Assembly: GCF_004745645.1 (NCBI RefSeq)
Contig: NZ_SRMB01000007.1
Span: 62,001-126,000, forward strand
From: Hymenobacter metallicola
GTDB lineage: Bacteria; Bacteroidota; Bacteroidia; Cytophagales; Hymenobacteraceae
Length of the DNA: 64,000 nucleotides
Direction: 5' to 3'
The position numbers were made by a program, and so were the translations under genes. The notes beneath the pieces were generated by a model, which ran no database searches, had not been told where the DNA came from, and was given only the letters and a program-made list of their open reading frames with translations. Of the stretch, positions 46,621 to 55,460 are shown one piece after another. The first letter of the stretch is position 1, and each line of letters opens with the position of its first letter.

Positions 46621-46628
46621 TACCTTTG
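46621..46628 (+). promoter_or_regulatory. Putative -7 box (TACCTTTG)
   Basis: An exact TAnnTTTG box 99 bases before the ATG at 46727. The -33 position shows no TTTG. Confidence 0.45.
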
Positions 46629-46726
46629 TACCCCCGGTACCAGCTACCAGGCGCCGTAATTTTGGCCCGGATTCTGCAATGCGCCTTCCCGACACTGCTA
46701 CACTGCTTTCTTCCCTTCATCTGCAT

Positions 46727-47191
46727 ATGAAACGTACCGTTCTTCTCGCCGCTGCCGCCCTGCTGACCTTCTCCGCAGCCCAGGCCCAGACCTCGCCGAC
46801 CAAGATCAAAACCAAGTCGAAAACGGAGTCCGGCACTACGGTTAAAACCAAAACGGAAGCCGATGCCGAGCCCGTTACCCTGAACGGCCCCATCAAGCGG
46901 GTGGAAACCCTCTCGGGCATCGACGTATTCCCGGCTTCGGGTGGGCAGACGATTATGCTCAGCTTCACCCAGCAGTTTACCAAGCCCGGTACGCTGGTAA
47001 TGACTGACTACAAGAACAAGCCGATTTATACCACCGAGCTGGACCCGGCCAACAACACCGGCGCGCCCGTGGACCTGGGCCGCATTCCGGCCGGTACTTA
47101 TCTGATAGAAGCCAAAACCGGCAACTACGTGTACTGGAAGAAAGTACGCATTAAGTATCCGGCCCCGGCTGTATCGAAAAAGCGCCGCTAA
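46727..47191 (+). CDS. Small exported protein with a CTD-like domain
   Basis: 154 residues from the ATG at 46727. Signal peptide ends near AAQAQ (residue 21). Then a Lys/Thr-rich stretch (SPTKIKTKSKTESGTTVKTKTE), and a beta-rich domain from about 60: DVFPASGGQTIMLSF ... RIPAGTYLIEAKTGNYVYWKKVRI. This ending resembles T9SS type A sorting domains (PNP ... PAGVY-V), with PASG in place of PNP, and nothing else is attached. It may be a minimal envelope protein built from a CTD-like fold. An upstream in-frame ATG at 46679 would break the signal peptide. Confidence 0.65.
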   Translation: MKRTVLLAAAALLTFSAAQAQTSPTKIKTKSKTESGTTVKTKTEADAEPVTLNGPIKRVETLSGIDVFPASGGQTIMLSFTQQFTKPGTLVMTDYKNKPIYTTELDPANNTGAPVDLGRIPAGTYLIEAKTGNYVYWKKVRIKYPAPAVSKKRR

Positions 47192-47212
47192 TCGTCTGAG
47201 AAGACCATTTTT

Positions 47213-47248
47213 CGCCTCCGAAATCGTTCTGGTTTCGGGGGCGTTTTA
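47213..47248 (+). terminator. Terminator-like hairpin
   Basis: An 11-bp stem with one mismatch (47213-47223 with 47233-47243), followed by TTTTATTT. Confidence 0.75.
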
Positions 47249-47355
47249 TTTCGGTCGGCTGCCCGGAACAGGTTTCCCTCTTTTGTGCGTTTTACCCTGA
47301 GCCCTCGGCTGGACTAAAGCTATTTCCCTTCGTCCGGCTACCTTGCTGCTGTCTT

Positions 47356-47922
47356 ATGAAAACATTCCTTTTTTCGGGGCGCTTCGCATCCCTGCTGCTG
47401 GTCGTTGCGCTGCTCACCGCCTTCGCCGGTCCCAAGCTGACTAAAACTCCCGTTGGCAAGAATATCACCATTGGCGTGCCGGCGGGCTTTACCCCCCTGC
47501 CCGACGACGGCATTGCGGCCAAATACCCCGCGGCCCGCCGCCCCCTGGCCGTATTTACCAACCCCAGTGGCCGCGTGGATTTAAGCGTGGCCCAGAAGCC
47601 GACCACCTTCACCGACCGGGACTACGGCCTGCTGCTGAAGATTTACAAATCCAGCATCCAGAACATGTACTCCAAGGTCGAGTTTCTTTCCGAGGACATT
47701 CGCACCATCAACAAGCGCGACTTTATTGCCCTGGAGTTCGTTTCGTCGGTAGCCGACAACAAGCGCGGCAGCAACCTGGCGCCTATTCGTCGCTACCAGT
47801 TTGTACAGTACGCCATCCAGGGCGACCAGCTGGTGGTCTTCACCTTCAACTGCCCGGCCGAGGAGCAGCCCCAGTGGCGCCCCACCGCCCAGGCCCTGAT
47901 GCAGACGATTACGATGAAGTAA
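47356..47922 (+). CDS. Hypothetical exported protein
   Basis: 188 residues with an N-terminal signal peptide or anchor (LLLVVALLTAFAG, cleavage near 25). The remainder is a compact alpha/beta domain with ITIGVPAGFTPLPDD and a FVQYAIQGDQLVVFTFNCP segment, reminiscent of the PsbP/DcrB-like fold that occurs in envelope proteins. No specific function can be given. It is flanked by terminators, so it is probably monocistronic. Confidence 0.65.
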   Translation: MKTFLFSGRFASLLLVVALLTAFAGPKLTKTPVGKNITIGVPAGFTPLPDDGIAAKYPAARRPLAVFTNPSGRVDLSVAQKPTTFTDRDYGLLLKIYKSSIQNMYSKVEFLSEDIRTINKRDFIALEFVSSVADNKRGSNLAPIRRYQFVQYAIQGDQLVVFTFNCPAEEQPQWRPTAQALMQTITMK

Positions 47923-47974
47923 TTCGCGGGTGTGGCTATCCGTCCGCTGAAATGTGCGGAGCCTTCTAACCTGA

Positions 47975-48008
47975 AAAGCCCTTTCCTGCTCGTGCGGGAA
48001 AGGGCTTT
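47975..48008 (+). terminator. Terminator-like hairpin
   Basis: A perfect 12-bp stem (47975-47986 with 47997-48008), with a 10-base loop; T-run short. Confidence 0.75.
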
Positions 48009-48124
48009 CTGGTAAAAGATCGTGCCTACCTTCGCAGACGACGGATTGCTTCGCGTTGCTCACAAGGACACAGACGAGCATTAGCACATTACTTACCTTC
48101 CAACCTATTCGCACAGTAGAAAAC

Positions 48125-48571
48125 ATGACTCTTTCCCTGTATTCCGACGAGCAGTATATGCGGGAGGCGCTGAAGCAGGCGCGTTACGCCCTGCAGGAGG
48201 AGGAAATTCCGATTGGGGCCGTGGTGGTAATGGACAAGCAGATTATTGCCCGCGCCTACAACCAGACTGAAAAGCTGCGCGACGTGACGGCCCACGCCGA
48301 AATGCTGGCCTTCACGGCCGCGGCCAATTACGTGGGCAACAAGTACCTGGCCGACTGCACCCTCTACGTAACCGTAGAGCCCTGCGTAATGTGCGCCGGA
48401 GCTTCGTTCTGGGCCCAGGTGAAACGCGTCGTGTATGGGGCCGCCGAGGAAAAACGGGGCTTCCGACGCCACGGCAACCTTTTGCACCCCCGTACCGAGT
48501 TGGTGGCAGGCATCTTAGGTCAGGAGGCAGCCGAACTCATGCGGGAGTTTTTCGCACAACGGCGTAAATAA
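48125..48571 (+). CDS. tadA: tRNA adenosine(34) deaminase
   Basis: 148 residues from the ATG at 48125 (MTLSLYSDEQYM); an upstream in-frame start at 48056 would add 23 residues without a domain. Zinc site H57-x-E59 in AHAEM and C87-x2-C90 in EPCVMC. Converts A34 to inosine in tRNA-Arg. The length and the FRRHGNLLHPRTELVAGI tail fit TadA better than guanine deaminase. Confidence 0.9.
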   Translation: MTLSLYSDEQYMREALKQARYALQEEEIPIGAVVVMDKQIIARAYNQTEKLRDVTAHAEMLAFTAAANYVGNKYLADCTLYVTVEPCVMCAGASFWAQVKRVVYGAAEEKRGFRRHGNLLHPRTELVAGILGQEAAELMREFFAQRRK

Positions 48572-48573
48572 TC

Positions 48574-48581
48574 TACTTTTG
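48574..48581 (+). promoter_or_regulatory. Putative -7 box (TACTTTTG) of sodA
   Basis: An exact TAnnTTTG box just after the tadA stop and 101 bases before the sodA ATG. Confidence 0.45.
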
Positions 48582-48681
48582 GCCGCTTTGGTGTCGCCGC
48601 CCACAACCATATTCGGGGCATCCGAGTTAATACCTAACCTCTGCCACCAGCATACATTCATCCAACTCAACACCCTACCTT

Positions 48682-49290
48682 ATGGCTTTCGAACTGCCCC
48701 AACTGCCCTACGCCTACGACGCGCTGGAACCCTATATCGACGCGCAGACGATGGAAATCCACCACACTAAGCACCATCAGGCCTACGTTACCAACCTCAA
48801 CAACGCCATTGCCGGCACCGAGCTGGAAGGCAAGAGCCTGGAAGAGCTGATGCATAACATTGCCGCCGCTCCGGCTGCCGTGCGCAACAACGGCGGTGGC
48901 CACTGGAACCACTCCCTGTTCTGGACCATCCTGGGCCCCAACGGGGGCGGTGAGCCCACCGGCGCCATCGGCCAGGCCATTACTACCGCCTTCGGTAGCT
49001 ACGACAAGTTCAAGGAAGAATTCACCAAAGCCGCTACCACCCGCTTCGGCTCGGGCTGGGCGTGGCTCTGCAAGCAGCCCGACGGCTCGGTGCAGATCTG
49101 CTCGACGCCCAACCAGGACAACCCGCTGATGCCCGACACCGGCTGCAAAGGCACTCCCGTGCTGGGTCTCGACGTGTGGGAACACGCCTACTACCTGAAA
49201 TACCAGAACAAGCGCCCCGACTACATTGCGGCCTTCTACAACGCCATCAACTGGGACGAAGTAAACCGTCGTTTCAGCGAAGCCGGCTAA
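48682..49290 (+). CDS. sodA: Superoxide dismutase, Mn/Fe family
   Basis: 202 residues. Metal ligands H27, H76, D163 and H167 are in their family motifs (HHTKHHQAY, GGHWNHSLFW, LDVWEHAYYLKY). Q144 in the TPNQDNPLM segment is typical of Mn-type enzymes, though cambialistic metal use cannot be excluded. No signal peptide, so cytosolic. Own -7 box and a strong terminator. Confidence 0.93.
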   Translation: MAFELPQLPYAYDALEPYIDAQTMEIHHTKHHQAYVTNLNNAIAGTELEGKSLEELMHNIAAAPAAVRNNGGGHWNHSLFWTILGPNGGGEPTGAIGQAITTAFGSYDKFKEEFTKAATTRFGSGWAWLCKQPDGSVQICSTPNQDNPLMPDTGCKGTPVLGLDVWEHAYYLKYQNKRPDYIAAFYNAINWDEVNRRFSEAG

Positions 49291-49308
49291 ACCGGACTTC
49301 GGTAGTAC

Positions 49309-49344
49309 AAAAAAGCCTCGCCGGTATTCCGGCGAGGCTTTTTT
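49309..49344. terminator. Strong bidirectional terminator
   Basis: A perfect 16-bp stem (49309-49324 with 49329-49344), 4-base loop, A/T runs, between sodA and the convergent regulator operon. Confidence 0.95.
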
Positions 49345-49361
49345 GTGGCGTTAAGGCAACT

Positions 49362-49667
49362 TTAGATGGAGCCCGGGGGCTTGAGGTAGCGCTGCAGGGC
49401 CTGCACGTAGGCCTCGAAGGCCGCTACACCCTGGGGCGTGATGGCACAGCGCGTAAGCGGATAACTCCCGCTGAATTCCTTGGTCATGGTCAGGTAGCCC
49501 GCCTCTTTGAGCTTGCCGATCTGGACGCTCAGGTTGCCGGCCGTGGCCCCGGTTTTTTCTTTTAAGAACGTAAACTCAGCCTCGCGCACACTCAGTAGCA
49601 GCGACATGACCGCCAATCGGAGCTGGGAGTGCAGCAGCGGGTCGAGTTCCTCAAACGGCGCGGCCAC
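49362..49667 (-). CDS. Winged-helix transcriptional regulator (HTH_34 type)
   Basis: 101 residues, nearly all winged helix: LHSQLRLAVMSLLLSVREAEFTFLKEKTGATAGNLSVQIGKLKEAGYLTMTKEF. It matches the small MarR/ArsR-like HTH_34 family, which lacks a sensing domain. It overlaps the upstream membrane-protein gene by 17 bases, so it is the last gene of a four-gene operon. A palindrome at the head of the operon is a candidate operator. Confidence 0.85.
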   Translation of the reverse strand: MAAPFEELDPLLHSQLRLAVMSLLLSVREAEFTFLKEKTGATAGNLSVQIGKLKEAGYLTMTKEFSGSYPLTRCAITPQGVAAFEAYVQALQRYLKPPGSI

Positions 49668-50250
49668 GGCGGTACTGATTTTTGAGCAAATGCCCCGGAA
49701 TGATATATGCCACCAAAACCGCTGCCGATACCAGTAGCAGCTGGGTTTCGAAGGCTACCCGAAACGCCAGGGTAGCCAGCAGCCAGCAGGCGGCCCCTCC
49801 CCAAATCAGGGGCCGAAACCGAAGCGCCCCGCCGGTGGCAAACGTGCCCAGACCATAGAGGCCGATAATAAGCGGGTACGCTGTTTTCCACCCGTAGCTA
49901 CCCCCTACTCCCAGCAGCATGAGCATCAGGACGCCAAAGCCAGTCCATAAGTACACCATAAAGTCGCCCTGGGCGGTGCGCACCCGCTCCCGGCGGCCCC
50001 GGCGCAGGCCGTGCACAAAAGCTACGACCGAGCCCAGACCCATCAGTATTGGCCACCCCAGCCAGGGCCGGGCGTAATCAGCTTGCAGTAAGCCGTAGTG
50101 CAGCAGCGTGGCCAGCAGCACCAGCCAGCCCCACAGCAACAGGTCGAAAGAATTGTCGCTCAGCTCCTGCTTGGCCTCGCGAATCATCTGCTGGATGATT
50201 AGTAAGCTTTCCGGGCCGGATAGCGGCTTGTCGGTGTCGGTGGTTTCCAT
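49651..50250 (-). CDS. Membrane protein, paralogue of 51026-51592
   Basis: 199 residues with about five or six membrane helices. The C-terminal half, TFATGGALRFRPLIWGGAACWLLATLAF ... IIPGHLL, aligns clearly with the protein encoded at 51026-51592 (TFVAGGILQHRPLIFGG-type). Overlaps the HTH regulator and follows the 50280-50945 gene by 29 bases. Function unknown; the cytosolic N-terminus is acidic. Confidence 0.75.
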   Translation of the reverse strand: METTDTDKPLSGPESLLIIQQMIREAKQELSDNSFDLLLWGWLVLLATLLHYGLLQADYARPWLGWPILMGLGSVVAFVHGLRRGRRERVRTAQGDFMVYLWTGFGVLMLMLLGVGGSYGWKTAYPLIIGLYGLGTFATGGALRFRPLIWGGAACWLLATLAFRVAFETQLLLVSAAVLVAYIIPGHLLKNQYRRGRAV

Positions 50251-50279
50251 GGTAAAGAGAAAAATCAGTTGAAAGCAGC

Positions 50280-50945
50280 TTAAACAGAGGACGACGACAG
50301 CAGCTCGAAGAAGGGGTTGCAGCGGATTTCTTCAGCCTGTTCCCGCTCGGCAACTGGCTTGGGCTTGGCCGTTAAGGAGTCGGCAGCAGCCCGTATCGGC
50401 TGGTCAGCACGGTTTTCTTGCAGCAAGCCCAGCACCCCCAGGGCACACACCACCGCCATGCTCCAGGGCAGCAGCACCAGGCTGTTGGCCGAGAAGAGCA
50501 GACTCCCCCCGTAGGCCACCCCTACGGTAGCAATGGTCAAGAACCAGTAGGTACGGCTGCTGTACAGCCAGGCACAGACCAAGAACTGGGTGCCAGCCAC
50601 TACTCCCACTAGCAGGAGCAGTTGGGGAGTGTGCTTGAAGTACAACCCGATAAAGAGCGGAGCAAACAACAGCTGCCCTCCGGCGACCAGGCCGCTTAAC
50701 GTTCCCAAGGGGTTAGCCTTGCTAAAAAAGTGGATACCCAGCACATGGTTCACCAGCAGGCCCAGCGGAAAAATCAGGCCCATACCACCCAATAGCACCA
50801 GTTCCGTTACCCGGGCGGGCAGCCACAAGCCCAAGGTGCCTGCCAAAGCTAGCACCACAGCCGCGGTAGCAATGCCGGTGACGCCCCGCCGGGAGGCCTG
50901 AATAGTTTCCAATTGGAGCTCAGCAAGAGTACGGGCGGGCATCAT
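50280..50945 (-). CDS. Membrane protein of unknown function
   Basis: 221 residues from the ATG at 50945 (MMPARTLAELQLETIQASRRG), with about seven membrane helices, including LVNHVLGIHFFSKANPLGTL. The frame extends 18 codons upstream without a domain. The C-terminal ~40 residues are charged and cytosolic. It lies between the two paralogous membrane proteins. The pattern may fit the DUF7010 family, but this is a weak recollection. Confidence 0.65.
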   Translation of the reverse strand: MMPARTLAELQLETIQASRRGVTGIATAAVVLALAGTLGLWLPARVTELVLLGGMGLIFPLGLLVNHVLGIHFFSKANPLGTLSGLVAGGQLLFAPLFIGLYFKHTPQLLLLVGVVAGTQFLVCAWLYSSRTYWFLTIATVGVAYGGSLLFSANSLVLLPWSMAVVCALGVLGLLQENRADQPIRAAADSLTAKPKPVAEREQAEEIRCNPFFELLSSSSV

Positions 50946-51025
50946 GGCAGGAAAAGCGTAAGCAGAAAAGGAAGTGCGTTGTAGTGGCGCCCATAACAAT
51001 AGGGCGGGGGCCGAAGCCCAGGGCT

Positions 51026-51592
51026 CTAGCGGCGCGAAGCGCTACGCAATAGGGCCCCGGGGAGTAGCAAGGCAGCCGCGGCGCTGGCCAGCAGCAGAAT
51101 CATCTGGTCGGCGGGTGCTTGAAACCGCAACGCCAGGGAGCCCAATACCCAGGCGGCCGCTCCTCCGAAAATTAGTACTCGGTGCTGCAGAATTCCGCCG
51201 GCCACAAAGGTGCGGGTACCCAGCGCAAACAGCATCAATGGCAGCACCGTCGCCCAGCCCAGGCGGGGCACCAGGGCCGGTAACACGGCCAACAGCACCC
51301 AGGTAGCCAGACGCAGCAACCGCACTGCTTCTCCCTGCGCAGAACGCTCGTGCTGCCGCCACCCCCGGTAAAAGTGCCACCCAAACGCGGCCACCCCGGC
51401 CCCGGCTATAGCCACCCGAAACGACAGCCCCGCCAGATGAGGAGCTGCTGCCTGCACAACCGCTGCTGCGCTCAGGGCCGTGCCCCACAGCAGGTAGTCG
51501 GCGGCATTGGTAGTTAGTTCCTGGGTAGTGATGCCCTGGGGCTGGCCCGCGGCTGGTAGCTGGGCGGCGGCGAAGGTAGTAGTGGTCGACAT
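51026..51592 (-). CDS. Membrane protein, paralogue of 49651-50250
   Basis: 188 residues with about five membrane helices; the last third aligns with the 49651-50250 product (TFVAGGILQHRVLIFGGAAAW). The N-terminus is a short Gln/Ala/Thr-rich tail. First gene of the operon, 81 bases before the next. Confidence 0.75.
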   Translation of the reverse strand: MSTTTTFAAAQLPAAGQPQGITTQELTTNAADYLLWGTALSAAAVVQAAAPHLAGLSFRVAIAGAGVAAFGWHFYRGWRQHERSAQGEAVRLLRLATWVLLAVLPALVPRLGWATVLPLMLFALGTRTFVAGGILQHRVLIFGGAAAWVLGSLALRFQAPADQMILLLASAAAALLLPGALLRSASRR

Positions 51593-51953
51593 GGCGGTAA
51601 GATGTTAGGGGATAGATGAATAAGAGTACGATGCAAACATAAACTAGTTTAAGATATAAACTATATTATATCACAAACTTTTTTTTCTAGTCCTTCTCTC
51701 ACCCCGCGGGCATCAGTGGCTTTCTGGCCCGGCTTTTTGCGAATTCCTGAATCGACACCTCACCCTGCTACCCTAACGCAGCTGCTGCCCTAGCCTGGCG
51801 GCCTCTAATTTCCTCGCCACGGCTCACGCTGTTCGCAGCCCAGTTGCGGCGCTATCGACCAACTTGACCAAACCAAGCCCGGCAATTTCCCGGGGAGGAA
51901 TCTTGTATATTTAGGAGCAAAAATTCCTTCCCTCCCTTTTTCAATTGAATTGC
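51593..51953. other. Divergent intergenic region
   Basis: 361 bases. Contains the regulator-operon promoter and palindrome at 51634-51663, an AT-rich tract to 51690, and a TATATTTA-like box at 51906-51913 for the permease. No gene. Confidence 0.5.
51634..51663 (-). promoter_or_regulatory. Promoter with overlapping palindrome, candidate operator
   Basis: The minus strand reads TATGTTTG (51641-51634), an exact -7 box. It overlaps a perfect 12-bp palindrome, TAAACTAGTTTA (51640-51651), and a second TAAACTA (51657-51663) follows with a 17-bp period. This is where the operon's winged-helix regulator could repress. Confidence 0.6.
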
Positions 51954-53243
51954 ATGAGTACGAAGTTGCGTCTCACTATCCTGAGCTTCTTACAGTTTTT
52001 TATTTGGGGTTCGTGGCTGATAACTATTGGCGCGTACTGGTTTCAAACCAAGCAGTGGTCAGGGGCTCAGTTTGGCGCCATCTTCTCGACCATGGGCATT
52101 GCTTCCATCTTCATGCCCTCCATTATGGGCATCATTGCCGATAAGTGGGTGAATGCCGAAAAGCTCTACGGGGCACTCCACATTCTCGGCGGCATTGTCC
52201 TCTGCACCGTCCCGCTGGTTACCGACCCCGGCACCATGTTCTGGGTGATGCTGCTGAATATGATATTCTACATGCCCACGCTGGCCTTGTCCATTGCCGT
52301 GTCGTACTCGGTGCTCAAGCGCCAGGGCCTGGATGTCGTAAAAGACTACCCGCCCATTCGGGTATGGGGCACCATTGGCTTTATCGTGGCCATGTGGACG
52401 GTAAGCCTGCTGGGCTTTGAGAAATCGGCCAACCAATTCTATGTAGCGGCCGGAGCAGCCATTCTGCTGGGTATGTACTCGTTCACCCTGCCCGCCTGCC
52501 CACCTCCTTCCAAAGACACTCCGAGCCGCTCCCTGGTCGATGCCCTGGGCCTCAAGTCCTTTGCCCTGCTGCGCGACACGAAGATGCTCACCTTCTTCTT
52601 GTTTGCCCTATTGCTGGGTGCCGCCCTACAGCTCACCAATGCCTACGGCGACACCTTCCTGCACGATTTCGACAAGAACCCGGCCTACCAGGACACATTT
52701 GCGGTAAAGTATCCGGCCATTATCATGTCCATCTCCCAGGTTTCCGAAACCCTGTTCATCCTGGCCATTCCCTTCTTTTTGCGCCGCTTCGGCATCAAGC
52801 AGGTCATGCTCTTCAGCATGATAGCCTGGGTGCTGCGCTTTGGCCTGCTGGCCTACAGCACCCCCGACAACCCCGGCATCTGGCTGATTGTCCTCTCCTG
52901 CATCGTCTACGGCATGGCCTTCGACTTCTTCAATATTTCGGGCTCCCTGTTTGTTGAAACCCAGACTACTTCCTCTATCCGGGCCAGCGCCCAGGGGCTG
53001 TTCATGATGATGACCAACGGCTTCGGCGCAGTGCTGGGCAGCTTGGTAAGCGGGGTCGTTATTGAGCGCTACTTTACCTATGCCGATCAGAGCAAGAACT
53101 GGCATGGCATCTGGTTGTCGTTTGCCGCTTATGCTCTGGTTATCGCCGTGCTGTTCGTGATTCTGTTCAAGCACAAGCATACCCCTCAGGAAAGCCTCGA
53201 CGCCGCCCACACCGAACCGGTACTATCGGTAGAACAGGCTTAA
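51954..53243 (+). CDS. Nucleoside permease, MFS (NupG/XapB-like)
   Basis: 429 residues with about 12 membrane helices. Matches the nucleoside:H+ symporter family: IRVWGTIGFIVAMW, TAFDFFNISGSLFVE-type segment and FQTKQWSGAQFGAIFSTMGIASIF near the N-terminus. A TTG three codons upstream (51945) is possible, but the ATG at 51954 is preferred. Own TATATTTA-like box. Imports nucleosides for salvage. Confidence 0.85.
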   Translation: MSTKLRLTILSFLQFFIWGSWLITIGAYWFQTKQWSGAQFGAIFSTMGIASIFMPSIMGIIADKWVNAEKLYGALHILGGIVLCTVPLVTDPGTMFWVMLLNMIFYMPTLALSIAVSYSVLKRQGLDVVKDYPPIRVWGTIGFIVAMWTVSLLGFEKSANQFYVAAGAAILLGMYSFTLPACPPPSKDTPSRSLVDALGLKSFALLRDTKMLTFFLFALLLGAALQLTNAYGDTFLHDFDKNPAYQDTFAVKYPAIIMSISQVSETLFILAIPFFLRRFGIKQVMLFSMIAWVLRFGLLAYSTPDNPGIWLIVLSCIVYGMAFDFFNISGSLFVETQTTSSIRASAQGLFMMMTNGFGAVLGSLVSGVVIERYFTYADQSKNWHGIWLSFAAYALVIAVLFVILFKHKHTPQESLDAAHTEPVLSVEQA

Positions 53244-53266
53244 CTTCCTCGAGCAAGTCAACTTTC

Positions 53267-53301
53267 AAAAAGCTCCCGAGCCTAGCGCTCAGGAGCTTTT
53301 T
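53267..53301 (+). terminator. Terminator after the nucleoside permease
   Basis: A perfect 10-bp outer stem (53267-53276 with 53292-53301) with T-run. Confidence 0.85.
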
Positions 53302-53520
53302 CCTTTTTGTCTATTGCCATATGACCTGCTCACTCATTCCCTGCTGGGCGGTGTAGCTGCTGTACAGTACTAGAGTGCTTACTGCTGCCATGCCGTCAGA
53401 ATCGAGGCATGCGAAGTTATTCATTCTAATTCAATATCTTACACTTCATACATTCTGGCGCACTTCCAATTTGGTTTTAAAAAAGCACACCCGTAGTATA
53501 AAAAAAGCATATCCTCAGCA

Positions 53521-53565
53521 CACGAAAAAACCCACTCTGCGTTAAGCAAAGCGGGTTTTTTCGTG
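53521..53565 (-). terminator. Terminator after ndk
   Basis: A long stem starting CACGAAAAAACCC (13 perfect outer pairs), with two mismatches further in; T-run on the minus strand. Confidence 0.9.
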
Positions 53566-53584
53566 CTAAAAAGCGTCTGTCAGC

Positions 53585-54004
53585 TTAGAACTGCTCCTCG
53601 GCGCTGAAATAGAAGTCGCCTTCGATCTGGGCATTCTCGTCGGAATCGGAGCCGTGTACGGCGTTGGCTTCGATGCTCTTGGCGTATTTCTTCCGGATGG
53701 TGCCTTCGGCGGCCTGGGCGGGGTTGGTGGCACCAATCAGGGTGCGGAAGTCGGCTACGGCGTTGTCCTTCTCCAGGATAGCAGCCACGATGGGGCCCGA
53801 CGACATGTACTTCACCAGGTCGCCGTAGAAGGGGCGCTCTTTGTGCACGGCGTAGAATTCACCGGCGCGCTCGGCCGTCAGCTGTACTTTTTTCAGGGAT
53901 ACGATGCGGAAGCCACCCTCTTCGATCATCTGCAGGATGCCACCAATGTGGTTGTCCTGCACCGCGTCGGGCTTAATCATCGTGAACGTGCGGTTAGTTG
54001 CCAT
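53585..54004 (-). CDS. ndk: Nucleoside diphosphate kinase
   Basis: 139 residues. Transfers phosphate between NTPs via H117 in ANAVHGSDS; N-terminus RTFTMIKPDAV and KERPFYGDLVKYM are family-typical. A TACTTTTG box (minus strand, 54079-54072) lies 68 bases upstream. Confidence 0.96.
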   Translation of the reverse strand: MATNRTFTMIKPDAVQDNHIGGILQMIEEGGFRIVSLKKVQLTAERAGEFYAVHKERPFYGDLVKYMSSGPIVAAILEKDNAVADFRTLIGATNPAQAAEGTIRKKYAKSIEANAVHGSDSDENAQIEGDFYFSAEEQF

Positions 54005-54378
54005 TCGGGAGAAGTTTATAAAGTTGAAAGTTGAAATCGAGTCTTATATCTGCGGAAGCAGAATGTGGCCGCAAAAGTAGCCGAATCTGCGCAGTTCGGT
54101 ACAATACTCCGCAAATAACGACCCCGCCAGTTCGACCGGACTACTTTTCTTTCGTGCCAGTAAAGCGCCTAAGTAGCGGTTTGCGCGGCCTATTCCGCCT
54201 TTCCGAAGCGCTACAGCGGGGACGTCCTACGGATTAGCGGCGTGTAGGTTACCTTTGTGCGAACCCAAAGACCGGCAAGCTTTGTTAGGGCCTCGGCGAT
54301 TATCTGCGGAATATTTCCGACTTTTGCCGCCTTGCTTCCGGCCTAAACCACCGAATTTCAGCCACCTATCAGTAGGCA
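54005..54378. other. Divergent intergenic region
   Basis: 374 bases between ndk and nrnA. Contains the minus-strand TACTTTTG (54079-54072) for ndk and a plus-strand TACCTTTG (54250-54257) for nrnA, 122 bases before its ATG. Nothing else recognised. Confidence 0.5.
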
Positions 54379-55422
54379 ATGTCCACTATCAGCGAACTGA
54401 AGGAGCTGCTTGCGCAGCCCCGGCAGATTTTCATCACCACGCACCACAAGCCCGACGCCGACGCTCTTGGCTCCTCCCTGGGTTTGGCGGGCTATCTTCG
54501 CAAAAAGGGCCACCACGTCACCGTCGTCACGCCCTCCGACTACCCGAGCTTCCTGTCGTGGATGCCCGGCAACGACGAGGTAATCGTGTACGAAGCCCGG
54601 CAAAACGACGCGCAGGTCCGCGAGATTATCGGCACGGCCGAAGTCATTTTCTGCCTCGACTTTAGCTGCCTGGGCCGCATCAACGAGATGGGCGAGTACA
54701 TCCGGACGGCCCCGGGCACCAAGGTGCTCATCGACCACCACCTGGAGCCCGAGCAGTTTGCCGACCTCGACTTCTCGAACCCTAAGGCGGCGGCCACGGC
54801 CGAGCTGGTGTTTGAGGTCATCCGGGACCTGGGCGACCAGGAGTTGATTGACGTCGGAATCGGCGAGAGCCTCTACGCCGGCATCATGACCGATACGGGC
54901 TCGTTTCGCCACCCCAGCACCTCGCGCAACGTCCACCTTATTATTGCCGAGCTGCTCAACGCCGGCATCGACCTCTCGTCGGTGCACCGCCGCATCTACG
55001 ACTCGCACTCCGAAATGCGCCTGCGCTTCTTGGGCTTTGTGCTGAAAGACAAGCTCACGGTACTGCGCGAGTACAACACGGCCTATATTGCCATTACCCA
55101 GGACGAGCTGCGCCAGTACCAGTCCAAAACGGGCGACACGGAAGGTTTGGTCAACTTCGCGCTCAGCATCGAGGGCGTGGTGTTTGCCGCCGTGCTTATC
55201 GACCGGGGCCAGGCCGTCAAGATTTCCTTCCGCTCGGTGGGCGACTTCTCAGTGAACGAGTTTGCCCGCAAAAACTTCAACGGCGGCGGCCATCATAATG
55301 CGGCCGGCGGCATCAGCCACGAGGCGCTGGAGCCCACGGTGCAGCGTTTTCTGGAGCTCCTGCCCCAGTATCAGACCCAGCTCGTGACGGCGCCCTTGGC
55401 GGTTGCACCTCCTTCGGTGTAA
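54379..55422 (+). CDS. nrnA: DHH phosphoesterase, NrnA-like oligoribonuclease/pAp phosphatase
   Basis: 347 residues. DHH motif LIDHH near the centre, N-terminal THHKPDADALGSSLGL, GIMTDTGSFRHP, and the DHHA1 domain with FNGGGHHNAAGG. Degrades short RNA and pAp using Mn2+ (family knowledge). First gene of a likely operon with the FKBP array (38-base gap). Confidence 0.92.
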   Translation: MSTISELKELLAQPRQIFITTHHKPDADALGSSLGLAGYLRKKGHHVTVVTPSDYPSFLSWMPGNDEVIVYEARQNDAQVREIIGTAEVIFCLDFSCLGRINEMGEYIRTAPGTKVLIDHHLEPEQFADLDFSNPKAAATAELVFEVIRDLGDQELIDVGIGESLYAGIMTDTGSFRHPSTSRNVHLIIAELLNAGIDLSSVHRRIYDSHSEMRLRFLGFVLKDKLTVLREYNTAYIAITQDELRQYQSKTGDTEGLVNFALSIEGVVFAAVLIDRGQAVKISFRSVGDFSVNEFARKNFNGGGHHNAAGGISHEALEPTVQRFLELLPQYQTQLVTAPLAVAPPSV

Positions 55423-55460
55423 CTTGCCCTAACTTTAATTTTTCCAACCCTTCCCTTTTC

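Larger units (their letters stand above)
53244..53584. other. Intergenic region with two terminators
   Basis: 341 bases between convergent genes. Holds the terminators at 53267-53301 and 53521-53565, and a small CATGCC/GGCATG hairpin near 53390-53412. The rest is AT-rich with no other signal. Confidence 0.5.

Noticed and set aside
53390..53412. Small CATGCC/GGCATG hairpin between the permease and ndk
   Set aside because: Short stem, no T-run and no gene needing it.
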